Positions 47,721-59,334 of a stretch of DNA of 64,000 bases are shown piece after piece. Source of the stretch: Alisma plantago-aquatica (lineage: Eukaryota > Streptophyta > Magnoliopsida > Alismatales > Alismataceae); assembly GCA_963693085.1 (NCBI GenBank), contig OY856410.1, forward strand, positions 883,954,335 to 884,018,334, read 5' to 3'. The notes beneath the pieces are model-generated. The model saw only the letters and a list, made by a program, of their open reading frames with translations. It ran no database searches and was not told the DNA's origin. The position numbers and the translations under genes are program-made. Each line of letters begins with the position of its first letter. The first letter of the stretch is position 1.

Positions 47721-48995
47721 ATGCTACGTGATAACTCGTCGCCGACTCGGGCCTCAACTGCCTCGGCCACCTCTTTTTCGACTCCGTCCCCGACCGTCGT
47801 CACGGACGCCCACCACCACCAGCATGATCTCCTCTCTCAGCCTCACGGCCACTACCCGGCGCCACCGCTCGACCGCAAGCCGCAGCAGCTCCGCCCACAC
47901 CACGTGGACCCGCTGCACTGCCCGCGCTGCGAGTCCATCAACACCAAGTTCTGCTACTACAACAACTACAGCCTCTCGCAGCCGCGATACTTCTGCAAGA
48001 CGTGCAGGCGTTACTGGACCAAAGGTGGTTCACTGAGGAACGTGCCGGTAGGAGGAGGGTGCCGGAAGGGCAGGCGCGGTGCTGGAGGCCAAACCGGCAC
48101 TAAGAACAGCAATAAGCTCACTGGCGCGGTCGGGGGTGCTCCACTGGACGCAGCTGGCACTGGCGGGGAGTACTATGGTCACCGTCTAACATTTCCGCTG
48201 CTGCCCTTTAGCCACCATTTTCCCACCGCTGCGGCTCACACGCAGGCTGCAGCACTGGGAGCGCAGCTGGCTGCTGCTGGTCATGCGGGGGCGTTCATTG
48301 GGTTTGCATCTGGTGGTTCGGGTGCCACCGATATGCAGCTCTCATCGGAGACCGCGGCGTTCTCCGCGCTGTTTCCGCATCTCTCTCTCGTAGGCGCCGG
48401 TGGGCCGTCGACGGCGCAGCAGCAGCAGCTGGTCAACTTCAAGGAGTGTAATTACGAGCAGCATCCTATCAGCTACCGCGTCCCATTCAACCAACAACTG
48501 CAACATCTAGGTTGTAATGGCGATGTCCTTCCCACCATGACCCCTCCCGTCACCAGAGGCGCCCAGTTGTCGCCCTGCGAAGTAATCAACCCCGTCAACG
48601 CCTCTGCAGAGAGTGACATGAGCGGGATCAATATATTCGGAGCGTTCCGTGACATCGACGGATTCTCATCGGGCATCTGTGACAGTGGTATCGACCGCGG
48701 CAACATTGACTATTTCCAGAGACACCAGAAGCCGAGTCTACCCTGGACTTTGGACGGGTCATTAGCTGACAATGAATCCGATGTATTAGAGGTGAAACCC
48801 GCCGTCGGAAAGCTGCTGTCGCTGGAGTGGCAGCCGGATCAGCAAAGTGGCTGTGCCGACGTCGTTGGCGCTGGCCAACAGATAGGGGGGTCATTTGCTT
48901 CTCTCTCCAGCGACGCCGCAGCAGGCGTTCGTATGTGGGGTGAGATGCACAACGTCCACTCCGGCCACTGGTCAGCGTCCGACCGCCTAGTTTAA
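47721..48995 (+). CDS. Dof-type zinc-finger transcription factor
   Basis: Encodes 424 residues from ATG 47721 to TAA 48993-48995. The Dof domain lies at about residues 65-122. It has CX2CX21CX2C with cysteines at 67, 70, 92 and 95, and the diagnostic [19 protein letters not shown] and [20 protein letters not shown] stretches. A basic RKGRRG tail probably adds nuclear targeting. Dof proteins are plant-specific nuclear regulators that bind AAAG cores. The N-terminus is Ser/Thr- and His-rich (DAHHHQHD). The C-terminal part has Ala/Gly-rich and short poly-Gln stretches and a SLEWQPD segment, typical of variable activation regions. The frame stays open upstream to 47325, but that part is hydrophobic and unlike Dof N-termini. 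It includes AG acceptors at 47679 and 47684, so I place the start at 47721; an exon beginning at VQAIASENP is the alternative. The coding region is strongly GC-rich compared with its surroundings. I cannot name the subfamily. Confidence 0.93.
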   Translation: MLRDNSSPTRASTASATSFSTPSPTVVTDAHHHQHDLLSQPHGHYPAPPLDRKPQQLRPHHVDPLHCPRCESINTKFCYYNNYSLSQPRYFCKTCRRYWTKGGSLRNVPVGGGCRKGRRGAGGQTGTKNSNKLTGAVGGAPLDAAGTGGEYYGHRLTFPLLPFSHHFPTAAAHTQAAALGAQLAAAGHAGAFIGFASGGSGATDMQLSSETAAFSALFPHLSLVGAGGPSTAQQQQLVNFKECNYEQHPISYRVPFNQQLQHLGCNGDVLPTMTPPVTRGAQLSPCEVINPVNASAESDMSGINIFGAFRDIDGFSSGICDSGIDRGNIDYFQRHQKPSLPWTLDGSLADNESDVLEVKPAVGKLLSLEWQPDQQSGCADVVGAGQQIGGSFASLSSDAAAGVRMWGEMHNVHSGHWSASDRLV

Positions 48996-49200
48996 TTTGC
49001 TGGGGTGCTTGCTTATTTCGTCTTAGAGATATCTTTCCTGGAATCTAGAACCCAAAAGAACATGCGTTCTCAGGCGCTCTTTCCTTGGGTTGTCTTGTTT
49101 TGTTTTGGTATTTCTTACTTCAACTACTTGTTTGATGTAATGCTACTAGTTTGCTTGCATGGAATCTTGTTTCCATTAGTGCAGTAATTGGCATGACGAG
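48996..49200 (+). other. Probable 3' untranslated region of the Dof gene
   Basis: T-rich sequence after the stop with tttgatgtaatgctact (49129-49145), a plausible plant polyadenylation near-upstream element. No AATAAA. The end is not determinable from sequence. Confidence 0.4.
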
Positions 49201-49650
49201 GAGAGTAGACTTTCCTGCCTTAAATTGGATGGCCGCATGTAGTTTACCGGTCTCTCTTCCGGCACAGAGGTGCCACCAATGATGATGCCCCTGGACCATT
49301 GCCTTTGCCGTTTGAAAGAGTTGCATGCAGCTTTTGTTCGAAGCTTCTTCTATGGCCAAGAATGCTAGCTTGGCCTCACTGCATGTTTCAGACCAACAAC
49401 ATCTGCAGCGATGTCTGCCATGGCCTTTTACAACCATTACGTTTTTTGGATCGCCTTGTGCTTTTGGAGGGTAGTGTTCTATAAGTTTGTTTTTCTTGGT
49501 TGACGACATCTACTTTTTTATTTGAAGGCTCTTTAACCATGATTCTTTACCCTGCGATGTCACTTTTTCGTCTTGGGAGTAATCGTGCTGCTTTAGCCTA
49601 AATCGTGTTTGGGGATGGGTTTACTACTGATTAGTATCGGTTTATGTTTT
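49200..49650. other. Unassigned sequence downstream of the Dof gene
   Basis: Less AT-rich than the flanks. A minus-strand open frame (49509-49120) has mixed composition but no motif I recognise. It overlaps the probable Dof 3' end, so it is not called as a gene. Confidence 0.3.
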
Positions 49651-50640
49651 TATTTGCTTCAAGTTTAATACACTTCCTTGGTATGCTTTAGGCTTGATTA
49701 GCTAGGGCTCGGGTTGGTGAAGCCTTGGTTCCAGGTAAATTAGGGTTTGGGGGTACTTAGGCCCTTTCACATTTAGACTACAATGAAAAAATAATCCAAA
49801 TATCTTCCTCTAAGTTCCGTGATGGTCTTAAACTACATGCTAGTGATATGGGCTATATAAAGGGTTGGAATGACCTTCGGGTCACTAGCAGTACCCTAGG
49901 CGATATAGGGCTAGAATGACCTGAGGGTCACTAGCAGTACCCCTGAATCTATCACTAATGGATTTAAGGCAAACATTTGCTAAGTCAATGCCCTTGCTTA
50001 GCCTAGTAGATTCTTATCTAAATGATAGTGTAGGTGGCCCATTACTAGCTTAGCATCGTTGTAGGCATGTTGTAATTGGTGAACATAATCTCTGGTGATG
50101 AAAAATCATAGATATGAAAAATTCGGCGATGAAAAATCATTCAACACAAAAATATGCAAAATGGGCCTAACTACAATCTACCACCATCTAATTCCTATAT
50201 ACGGCCATGCATTGACCCTAAAACCTTATTTCATGTTGTTATGCAACTTAGAAGCTCAAAGTTCATGGAGAAGAAGATAACTAGAGGTAGGTACAAAAGG
50301 TTTTTTGGTGGACTCAAATCAGGTATCCATTTCCTATACGATCTATGCCCATTCAATGGTAAGTTCTTAGTTATTCATCATCTATTCTCTTCTTTGTCCC
50401 CTCCAACTCCTTGTCAAAATCCTTCATAATCCCTATAAGAAACTCTAGATCATGTTATTGATTCTTATTCTCTCTTTAACCTAGATTGAGGATTGTTGGT
50501 AGGATTGGTACAAGAAATCCACATTCAAAGATCTTTGGAGCTAATGTTCTTGTGCTATAAACACCATATCATATATAGGTGAGTGATGCACTTCCTAGTG
50601 TAGAGGTTTTTGTGATTTTGATTCTATTTAATTTAACTAG
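49650..50640 (+). repeat. Diverged direct repeat, copy 1
   Basis: Shares ordered blocks with 62730-63740: ccttggtt...ggtaaattagg, ccctttcacattt / cctttcatattt, aaaatgggcc / aaaatggaccc, ggccatgcattgaccctaaaacctta / ggccatttgttggacctagacctta, agaaactctagatc / agaaactctagttc, and atataggtgagtgat / ctataggtgagtgat. Spacing is similar. No coding motif; probably an old dispersed element or LTR pair. Confidence 0.6.
49842..49945 (+). repeat. Short tandem duplication
   Basis: Two adjacent units of about 52 bp share gaatgacct, gggtcactagcagtaccc and a gatata/ctatata start. Confidence 0.8.
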
Positions 50641-50830
50641 AAACATGAAATTGAGTGCGAGTTTAGTCAGAATTGGAAACATAAGTGAACTAGGATATGA
50701 AAAATGAGTGTGAATTGAGTCAAAATTGTACACATAGGTGAACTAGGGTATGAAAGTTGAGTGTGAATTGAGTCAAACTTGTAAACATAGGTGAACTAGG
50801 ATAAAAAATTGAGTGTGAATTGAGTCAAAA
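50637..50830 (+). repeat. 53-bp tandem repeat, about 3.6 copies
   Basis: gagtgtgaattgagtcaa phrases begin at 50653, 50706, 50759 and 50811, with acataggtgaactagg between them. No coding potential. Confidence 0.9.
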
Positions 50831-52527
50831 AAATTAATAGAACTTTCTAAATTTTTTTCATATGAGTAAATGATCTTCCTAATCTAATTGTTGAATATTG
50901 ATCCATGAAATGAAATGACACATTTATGTGATATATGGTTGATTATGAGGAATATGGTCAGGTATGACATAAATAGACTTCAACTTAGGGTTTTCTCTTA
51001 ATCTTATTATTTTTTTAATTTTATAGCTTGTTATGGAGATGGTATTCATATGTTGATAGATGTGCAACTGGATTAAGTTAAAGTGATGACCTACTTTAAT
51101 CTAGCTTGGTATGCCATGAGAAATTGAGAACTTTCCTAAGTGTCTGGAATCAAGGGAAGGGAAATGGTAATGCATGTAAATATTAGGGGTCCTAGGAAGT
51201 TTTTGTGAAGTGGTATGTTGTTAAATATAGGTGCAATTGAGAACCCTGATTAGGTCAGGTCATGCCATCTGTATATGATCGTGGTTGACTCTATATCTCC
51301 ATTTGATACATTAGACCTACCAGTGTGATAAATTGCATATAATGAGATATTAAACTATAATCATCGAGTCTATTGACTTTGGGTCACTTGGAGTTTAACA
51401 TACCTAAACATTTTTATACTCATGGTGACATGATAAGATTTTCATTTATGAGTACTAAGGTTCAAACCAACATTGATGTTGGTCACTAGTGAATGAGCCC
51501 TACAATGTTTTATGCTACATTGATTGATGAATGTCAATATCTTAATGGGACCAATAATTCTAAGATCTTATTGAGGATAGATAGATTTATATATAACATG
51601 GGTGGTACAAATCCAAGTTAATCAGTACAATATAAAAAATATGATTCAATATCCAACTAGAGCTTACTTGTATTGTATATTGCTTTTGTACTATTAGGAA
51701 TGTTGCTTGTATTTTTTGTATTCATGATAAAATAATTTTATGATCACAAACATGCATACTCAAAATACATATAATTGTGTACTTATATCTCTTTGTAGGA
51801 GTTATAATATGTTGAAATTATTATCTCATGATCGATGTTTTAACAAATTTAGAGTCTCAACAACCCCCCATTGGATATCTTGATGAGGATCTCCACCCTT
51901 GTCACACTACTACAATAAAGACTCACCTCAAGGTAGAGTTTTATAGTAGAGTGATCCCTATACTCTTGGGTCTATGGAAGTGTGTTTCCGATGTCTATAT
52001 CCACAACTCAAAATCTAAAATATACCTAAAAAGTATATCTATCTTTTACATAAAATACAAGTTTATGATCCTTGGTCCCACATGATGTACTTTTTATGAT
52101 AATTTTTTAATAAAAAATCTTGCGACTTTTTCTTTTTATAGTGATCTTGATAAAAATAAAAAGGTGGTGATTTATACTTGTCCCTAGTTTCTTAGTCTTT
52201 AATGTATATATTCACATTTGGTTTACACTGAGTGTGATTTATAAAATGAATCCAGTCTTGGACATTCTTATAATTGAGCTTGGATTTGGGTGTCACCTTT
52301 CAATACATTATCATTTAGAAGAATTCCAATTCTTCAAACATCCAATCGACCATTACTAGAACACCATAACTGATTATTATAATAGATAGTTCTGAAAAAT
52401 CCATATTATCAAAAGATATGAACCACTCACACTTATATCTAGGTAGATTTAGGTCAAGAAGAATTTTGTCAATGCCTCAAAGGTATAAAATTTCCCTAAC
52501 AAACCACATATATTTGAGCTCGAGCAC
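50831..52527. other. AT-rich stretch without recognisable gene
   Basis: Nothing supported beyond a 49-bp segment with CACTA-like inverted ends at 51905-51953. The open frame at 51828-52085 overlaps that segment and is not family-like. Confidence 0.4.
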
Positions 52528-52532
52528 TCATA

Positions 52533-55423
52533 TTGTTACAACCCGTTCCTAGCTTTGTTGGTAATCTAAGAGATTTTCGATAATCTTAATGCTTAACATA
52601 CTTTTTTTAGTAATATTCTATGTTGTTCTTTATATTAACTTTAGTAACCTTAAATACTTATTTGGGAAACTCATAATCATCCCTTAAGCATACTATAATG
52701 ATCCGAGTTGGAGTTAATATAGCATTAATCCATACATATGTGCAAGAAGAGAGTTAATGAAATTGGAGGATTTAATTAGTAAATGATTTTTTATTTGAGA
52801 ATCTTGTCAAAATAATATTTTAGAATTGTATAGAATTCAATTACAAATCCAACAAAAAAAGAATGAACCAAATAAAAGTTAAAATGAGAGAGTTATGCCC
52901 TTTTTAGTAAACATGTATTGAGGATCGCGACCGACGCTGCGTCGACACTACGACCCACGGTCTACACCGCGACCGCGACGCTGCGTCGACACCGCGACTG
53001 CGATCGATGTCGCCTAGGACAATAAATCGTAGAATGATCGTATCTCGAGCTATGTTTATCCATTTTCAACAAATGAAGTGCGTTGGAACAATGATTTGAT
53101 CCTCTATCATCTCAGATATCTTGCTCTATGAGGGGGAGATCTGGAGGGTGATTTCAGGGACAATTATTTGGGAAGAACGTGAAGAACAACATAAATCAAA
53201 AGGGGTTGCTATAAATTTGACTTGGTAAGTAGTTTTAACCGTGGATTCCTTCTTCTCTTCACTTCCCCTTGATTGAAATCCTTGATTTAGCAATTTAGAG
53301 GTTTGATTTAACCTCTAATCTCGTCTTCTACCTACAGCAGGCCCCGTTTAGGGTTGAAAGGAAGAAGAAATCACGAATTTTTCTAAGATCTTGATATGGA
53401 TTCGATATCTTCAAAGATGGACTATGTTTTTAGGGTGTTTTCACACCTTAGGGTGCGTGGGTATTTCCTTTAAATAGTAGATTGCACGAAAATTAGTTAA
53501 ATCTTTAATAATTTTCAATTGATTAGTATGCAAGTACAACCCTAAATGGTCAATTTGATCTAGCTTTTTCAAGTTGATATGATATGGATTATTTATCTGT
53601 TGTAATGAATTTCAGATTATGAAATCACATTAGAAATGATTGCAATCCATCGAAATATGAGAATTCTTAAAGTAATTGTCATGGTTACATGAAAATATTG
53701 AAATCTAAGATTTGCAGCTATGGCTGAAATTGTTGTATAATTGAATAAAGAAGTTTGCCTAGTTGAATCTCCTTGGTTACGAACGATTATTTTATTTATA
53801 TGTGTATTACATATATGTCAGATAACATCTTGGATTTCATTTGATGATATCAATGTTTGTTTGATATATCAGTCTGGAGGGTGAAACCCTAAATGAATGG
53901 AAAGTTAGAGGTTTGCAATTAAACATCTTGATTCAATGTTATTCTAATTGTCCAATATATACAATCCTTATGCAAGTTATGTGATAAGTGAATGAGGTAA
54001 ATGAAACCCTAATGATAGGGTGTTCAGTGAAACAAGTATTATGATATCAATGTTTCTTAGTTTGAGATGTGGTGATGCTTAACAGTACAATTGTGGTAAG
54101 TGTTATCAGATGGTTATGAAATGAACGGTTTACAAAGCAGAACAAAGATATGTTGATGTGATGATTGAATTATGAATTTAAAGAGTGAATTAGACATGTA
54201 GATTCCCTGAACATTATAGAATCCTCACAGGATGAGGCCTGCGCTGTGAGGAGGGAACGGTTTCCCGATTAGAGGTAGTACTCTAGATCGAGGTAAGCCG
54301 GAGCGTACCCGTAGGGTGTGGGGGTCTTGACCAGTAGGGAAAACTCCTTATAATTGTATGGTACCCAACACCAAGCGGGGATACCAGTGGTACCTGTGTT
54401 ACTTGTTGAGTGATCAGTGGTCAGTAGGTCCACTGATACACAATAAGCCTGAGGGCTTTGACTCACCGTCTGAGTACCCAGGTTGAGAGGTGGAGTCTGA
54501 GATATTCGACTGCTCTTATTAGCCACCGAGAGGCAGACGTGTCGAGGCCCGGTGCAGACGGGGTCTTACTCAAGAGATAGGCTTAGGAACCTAGGCATGC
54601 TTCTAAGCCTTGTAAAGTGAGATCGTAGCTTGTTGTGATTCTTTCACATGTTGTGGTACACCTCATGTGGGTTTAGGGCATAATAAGATAAATGAGTGGT
54701 TAAAAAAGTGTGTGCAGTTATTCAATTATTCATGTTATGTTTATGAATTATTAGTTTTCTTTATGATCAATCAAGCATATTCATATATTGGTTCACTCTT
54801 ATAGATATCTACAGTATCCTGCCATATTTATGATTATCAATGATTAGACTCTTTAAAGCTTACTATTGTTATAATTGATATTAGTTACTCAAAGGTATAT
54901 TTGTAATTATATCAGTGCTTTAGACTATTTCTTTGAAGTACTCATTCACTGAGCGAGTAGGCCCACCCCTCTACTCACAATTTTTAGGGTAGTCACATGG
55001 ACATTGAAGAAGGTCAAAGCATCAGAGTAGATATACCACATGAGTTAAGTATGAGATTAGTTGAATTCAGCCAGTCCCTATCACTCTAGGTCCTTGTATA
55101 GATGTGAGAGAGTTGTAAATGATGTTTGTATCTTTGTTTCCTTGATAAGAGAGAATGTATCTGATTGTCATATCATATGTACATGGAAGTACGAGAAATA
55201 GAATGAATGTATGGATGTGTATCATTAATGTTGAGATCATATTAGAGTAATGAAAGTTTAATTCTCTTGTAAAGTTTGTTTATGTGATTGGATGCGAGAA
55301 AATAAAGAGTTTGAAATAGAAGGGAAAAAATAATTATTAGGAGTGAACTTTGTATCAAGTATAATCATCAAATTCATGCCCTAATCTCATGATTGGTGAA
55401 AATTATGGGATGCGGGTGTGTCA
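52533..55423 (+). repeat. 5' LTR of the LARD-like element
   Basis: 2891 bp. It contains a CpG-rich patch (52921-53020, repeated cgacgctgcgtcgacac) in AT-rich DNA. A TATA-like tttaaatagtag lies at about 53471-53482. A block of higher GC content (about 54230-54620) is closely conserved in the other LTR. Confidence 0.92.
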
Positions 55424-55429
55424 ATCTTT

Positions 55430-55441
55430 TGGTATCAGAGC
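55430..55441 (+). other. Primer-binding site, initiator tRNA-Met
   Basis: tggtatcagagc lies 6 bp after the LTR end, an exact match to the complement of the usual plant tRNA-iMet 3' end. Confidence 0.85.
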
Positions 55442-58400
55442 TTTTCCTGAGTCGTCAGGGACCATTAGGATAGAAAGTTAGAGTTATAAGTGTGGCAGAT
55501 AGGAGTTGATGTGTTAATAGCTCTGGGAAGTCTAGGTATTTGGATACCCTCTCCTGGTATCTGGATACTTAGGTTGACTAGTATCAATCTACTCTATCTA
55601 TTCTTCCCTGGATTCCCTGGATAGGTATGCAGAGGAAGGATGGGCTAGAGAAAAACCCTAGAAATATTAGGGTTAGGAGACCAGAAAGTAATGAAGGATT
55701 AAGAGATTAAACATAGTTAGTGATACAAATCTTGCTTTATATAGCTTATTTGATTGGAGATTAATAGAAATTCTCTTATATGTATGAATTCAGATTATCA
55801 GTTTGTAGAATATATATGGTTCTTTTATATTGTTGTCTATAATGAAGTGATTCAATTATTGTTTATATTCTTTGTATCAAGTAGACCAGAAGTTATGTTT
55901 AAATGAGTTTGCCCTACGTGGATATTCTTTTCACATGTTTGAGATAAGTAGGAGCTGGTTAATCCTGAGTAGCTCTTGGCTTCAGGACTGCAGGTTCGGC
56001 CTGGTCTGGCTAGTAGGGTGCGTTACTGGGATCTAATGACTCCTATTAAAAATATAATAAGAGTATACTCTAGATAAATTAAACCCAAATCATAGTGAGA
56101 ATGTACATGCACTAAGATATTGAAAGATATGGCAAAGATTAGAATAGCTAAGAATCAGTTGGAATTGATATTTGAGATCCAACTTTGGGGCCTCATATGA
56201 GAAACTCTTAATTGGGAATAAAGGAACACAACATAAGGTTCTGATTAAGTTTAATGATTAGTATTATATGAACTCTAAATATGAAATATGGAAAAGATAT
56301 GAGAAAAGTATGTAAGGGCCAAGATAGTAAGAATCAATCATGAGGAATGGATCATATAATCGAGTACAATGCTTTTATGTACTCTAAGGAAAAGGAAAAT
56401 AGAAGAAAATAATTAAGTATACAATAAGTACATATAAGTGAAGAGGCTTCAGAAGAGTTAAAGTAAAGAGAATTAGATGAACATGTAAATCATAAGACTA
56501 GGATAAGAAACTTAGTTGAAACAAAGAGAAATGTTGGAAATGATGAGCTTGATTGAGGAATGAGGGTTACATGACCTAATTGAGAGCACGGAATGTATAC
56601 CCTTATTATGAAGTTTAATACATCCATCCATACTATCTTTGGATTCTAAGTCTCTATAGAACAACAAACTAGTTTCTAAAAGAAGAACAAATGTGTAGAT
56701 AAACAAATGAATAAGTCATACAAAGGTAGACTATATTCAGGAAGTGAAAAAAACTTGATTGAAAGAGAAACGAAGTTTGACCCATGAATGAGCCATTTGA
56801 TTTAAAATGAAGGATATGTAATGTATTAAACACGAGGTGAAACTAGTAGAGGGGTTATTGATTTAGAATTTCAGCTTCACATTAGTAGAATAATAAAAAA
56901 GAAATATGTTCAACATGGTATACATGATCATACACATGAATAAGCAACATGATCATAAGAGAAAATTAGAAGTTAAAGATAACAGGTGGAAGAGTAGTAT
57001 ATGGTAAGAGGATTATGAAAAGTAAGGAAGGGTTTGAAACATGATGGAGTAATATAGATTATAATAGAAAGAGGTTGTGAGATTCAATAATTGCTAACTA
57101 GTTAAGTATTCTTGTTGATAACTAATTAAACCTACATACGGGAAATGTATTAAGGGAATGTTTGAAGATAAGAATTCTAAGTCTCAGAATCATCTTCTCT
57201 TTCATATCTTCCTTAATGAGAGCAATGTGGGAATGAAGTGATAAGAAAGTAAATCATATATGATTCATAACCACCATGGTAGAGACATCTAGTAAATGCA
57301 ATAATTGCACACAATATGATGATGAAACCCTAGAAAGGTAAATTGAGAATGTAATCTATCTAAATGGCCAAGTAAGAGAAAGGAAATTCAACTGATAAGA
57401 TAAGAAAGACATTAGTAAAACTTATGAGATCCAAAGTTTGAATTTAAAATTAAGGGAGCAAAGTCACATAACACTAATGTCATTCTACTAATAAGGACAA
57501 AGCCCTAGAATGATTAGAGTTGTAGTAGTTCAAGGGATGTCACTAGTGATTTGACCTTCAATATTAGCATCTCTATAAAACAAGATCATGAGATTTTCAC
57601 TATGAGAAGTAAACTAGCACTGATAGTAATCCAGGGTTTAAAGGTAGCTAATCCAAAAGGTAGATGAACAATATGAAAATGATTCAGAGAAAAGGGTAAG
57701 AAATAAATTTGAAATGTAACAAGTGTGTTATGAACAAAAGGAGAAGTGTGAGATGAGCAAAGTGTAATCTAAAAATAATTCTTGCAGTGATTTCAAGAAT
57801 TATGAATAATCTATTCTTACCTTGAATGTTTCAATGTTAGGAATGTTTATTCTAGATGATCAGAGTGAGAAGGATAAGTAAGAAGAAGTTGTAATGCCTA
57901 ACAAGAGAAATAAGAGAAAACAATAGCTTTTAGTAATATGTGAATTTGTTTTTATAAGTGTAATTTGTTGAAGGTATAATGAGGGATGTAAATTGGTTCT
58001 ACGTATGATTTCAGTGTACATGTGCAATAAATATGCTAATTAAAGGTGTCTGATAGTTGTATTCATTCATACCATTAATCCAACTTAGTATTTTACATTT
58101 GTGGTATGGTGATATGGGTTGAATGATGATGGAACAAATGGAGGGTTACTCTGACTAAGGTAGTCTTACCTATTCATTCATATGAATAGAAGGGATGATA
58201 ACCATATTGTATTGATATGTAACCCTAATGAGCTATAGTTTGTTATACCTAGCTTTAATATAACTAAGTGATGGTAATTGGGTATGAATAGTCCTTGAAT
58301 GACTAATACAATTATGGAGTACTCTGTTACTGTTGTTGAAACCCTAGTATGCATTAACACAATGGTTACACCTTGATTTATGTGTGGGTTCATACTTGAG

Positions 58401-59320
58401 AATAGTATGGAATGTGATGGTGATGCTTCACCTTATGCATCCATGATCCAATGGGGATGTCGTGAGTAAAGGTTTGGGTATAAGTGTTGATTAGTAACAT
58501 TTATATAATTTATCTTGTTGAACCTAACTCTAATTCATATAGATTAAGATGAGTATTCATGTTTAACATTTTTTATATGATGGAATGATAGTAGAATGAC
58601 CTCCTTAATATGATCATAAACTTAATATGTTAATTACTTGTTATCATAGCCACATGATTGATACTTTCTTGTACTAAACCTGTGCATTATGTATATGATG
58701 AGGGTTGATCATATCTAAATTCCTTGCATGTTGATGTGATAAAGAACGGTTCTTAATGTTAATATAACCCTATTATGATTGTTTATGAATATCTCCTAGA
58801 TCATTAATGCAATATTGTGTTGGTCTGGTGTATTATATGTAAGTGATGTTGTTGAGCCTTGTTATAAGTCATGCAAAGATAATGATGATCTTGCGGGGAA
58901 TAGCATTATGGTCTTAATGACCTTTGGGCATAGTTGAGCCCTAGATGAGGTGTAATCCTCTTGTGTTGATAAGGGTTGATACCATGTGATATTGTGAAAA
59001 AGATTTATATCTTGTGATAGTATGGTGACTAGTGTGGTCTCATGAACGACAAGTGAATAGTTCCATGTGATGATGAGATCATAAATTATATTTCACACAT
59101 TTTATATCTTTTAAAAGTTGTGATTTGAAGAGAAACAAATGACTCAATGTTGAAAATAAAATTCTGGACTGTGGTATTTGAAAGCTTAAAAGGAGAGAGG
59201 TACCCCTAGTAAAGGTTTTTTGGAGGAATCATGTATAGAAGGAGTTACATGGAAAGTAGAATCAGAGATGTTTAACAAGTATCTTTTCCTCTTTTAGAAA
59301 TTTTGAGACAAAAGTTTTAT

Positions 59321-59334
59321 TAGAAGGGGACAAT
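59321..59334 (+). other. Polypurine tract before the 3' LTR
   Basis: tagaaggggacaat directly precedes TGTTACAAC. Plus-strand DNA synthesis of Ty3-type elements is primed at such tracts. Confidence 0.75.

Larger units (their letters stand above)
55424..59334 (+). other. Non-coding interior of the LARD-like element
   Basis: The primer-binding site TGGTATCAGAGC at 55430-55441 exactly complements the plant initiator tRNA-Met 3' end. The rest is AT-rich, full of stops in all frames, with only short open stretches (for example 56706-56512 minus and 58393-58178 minus). The last 50 bp (gagacaaaagttttattaga, then agggga) resemble the 3' end of Del/Tekay-type Ty3 interiors, where the same phrase precedes the polypurine tract. 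Confidence 0.8.

Noticed and set aside
47728..48036. Plus-strand open frame overlapping the Dof domain in another frame
   Set aside because: Arg/Ser/Thr-rich shadow of the GC-rich Dof coding sequence.
49120..49509. 129-residue minus-strand open frame; a cystatin-like resemblance was considered
   Set aside because: The expected conserved motifs do not align in any frame, and it overlaps the probable Dof 3' untranslated region.
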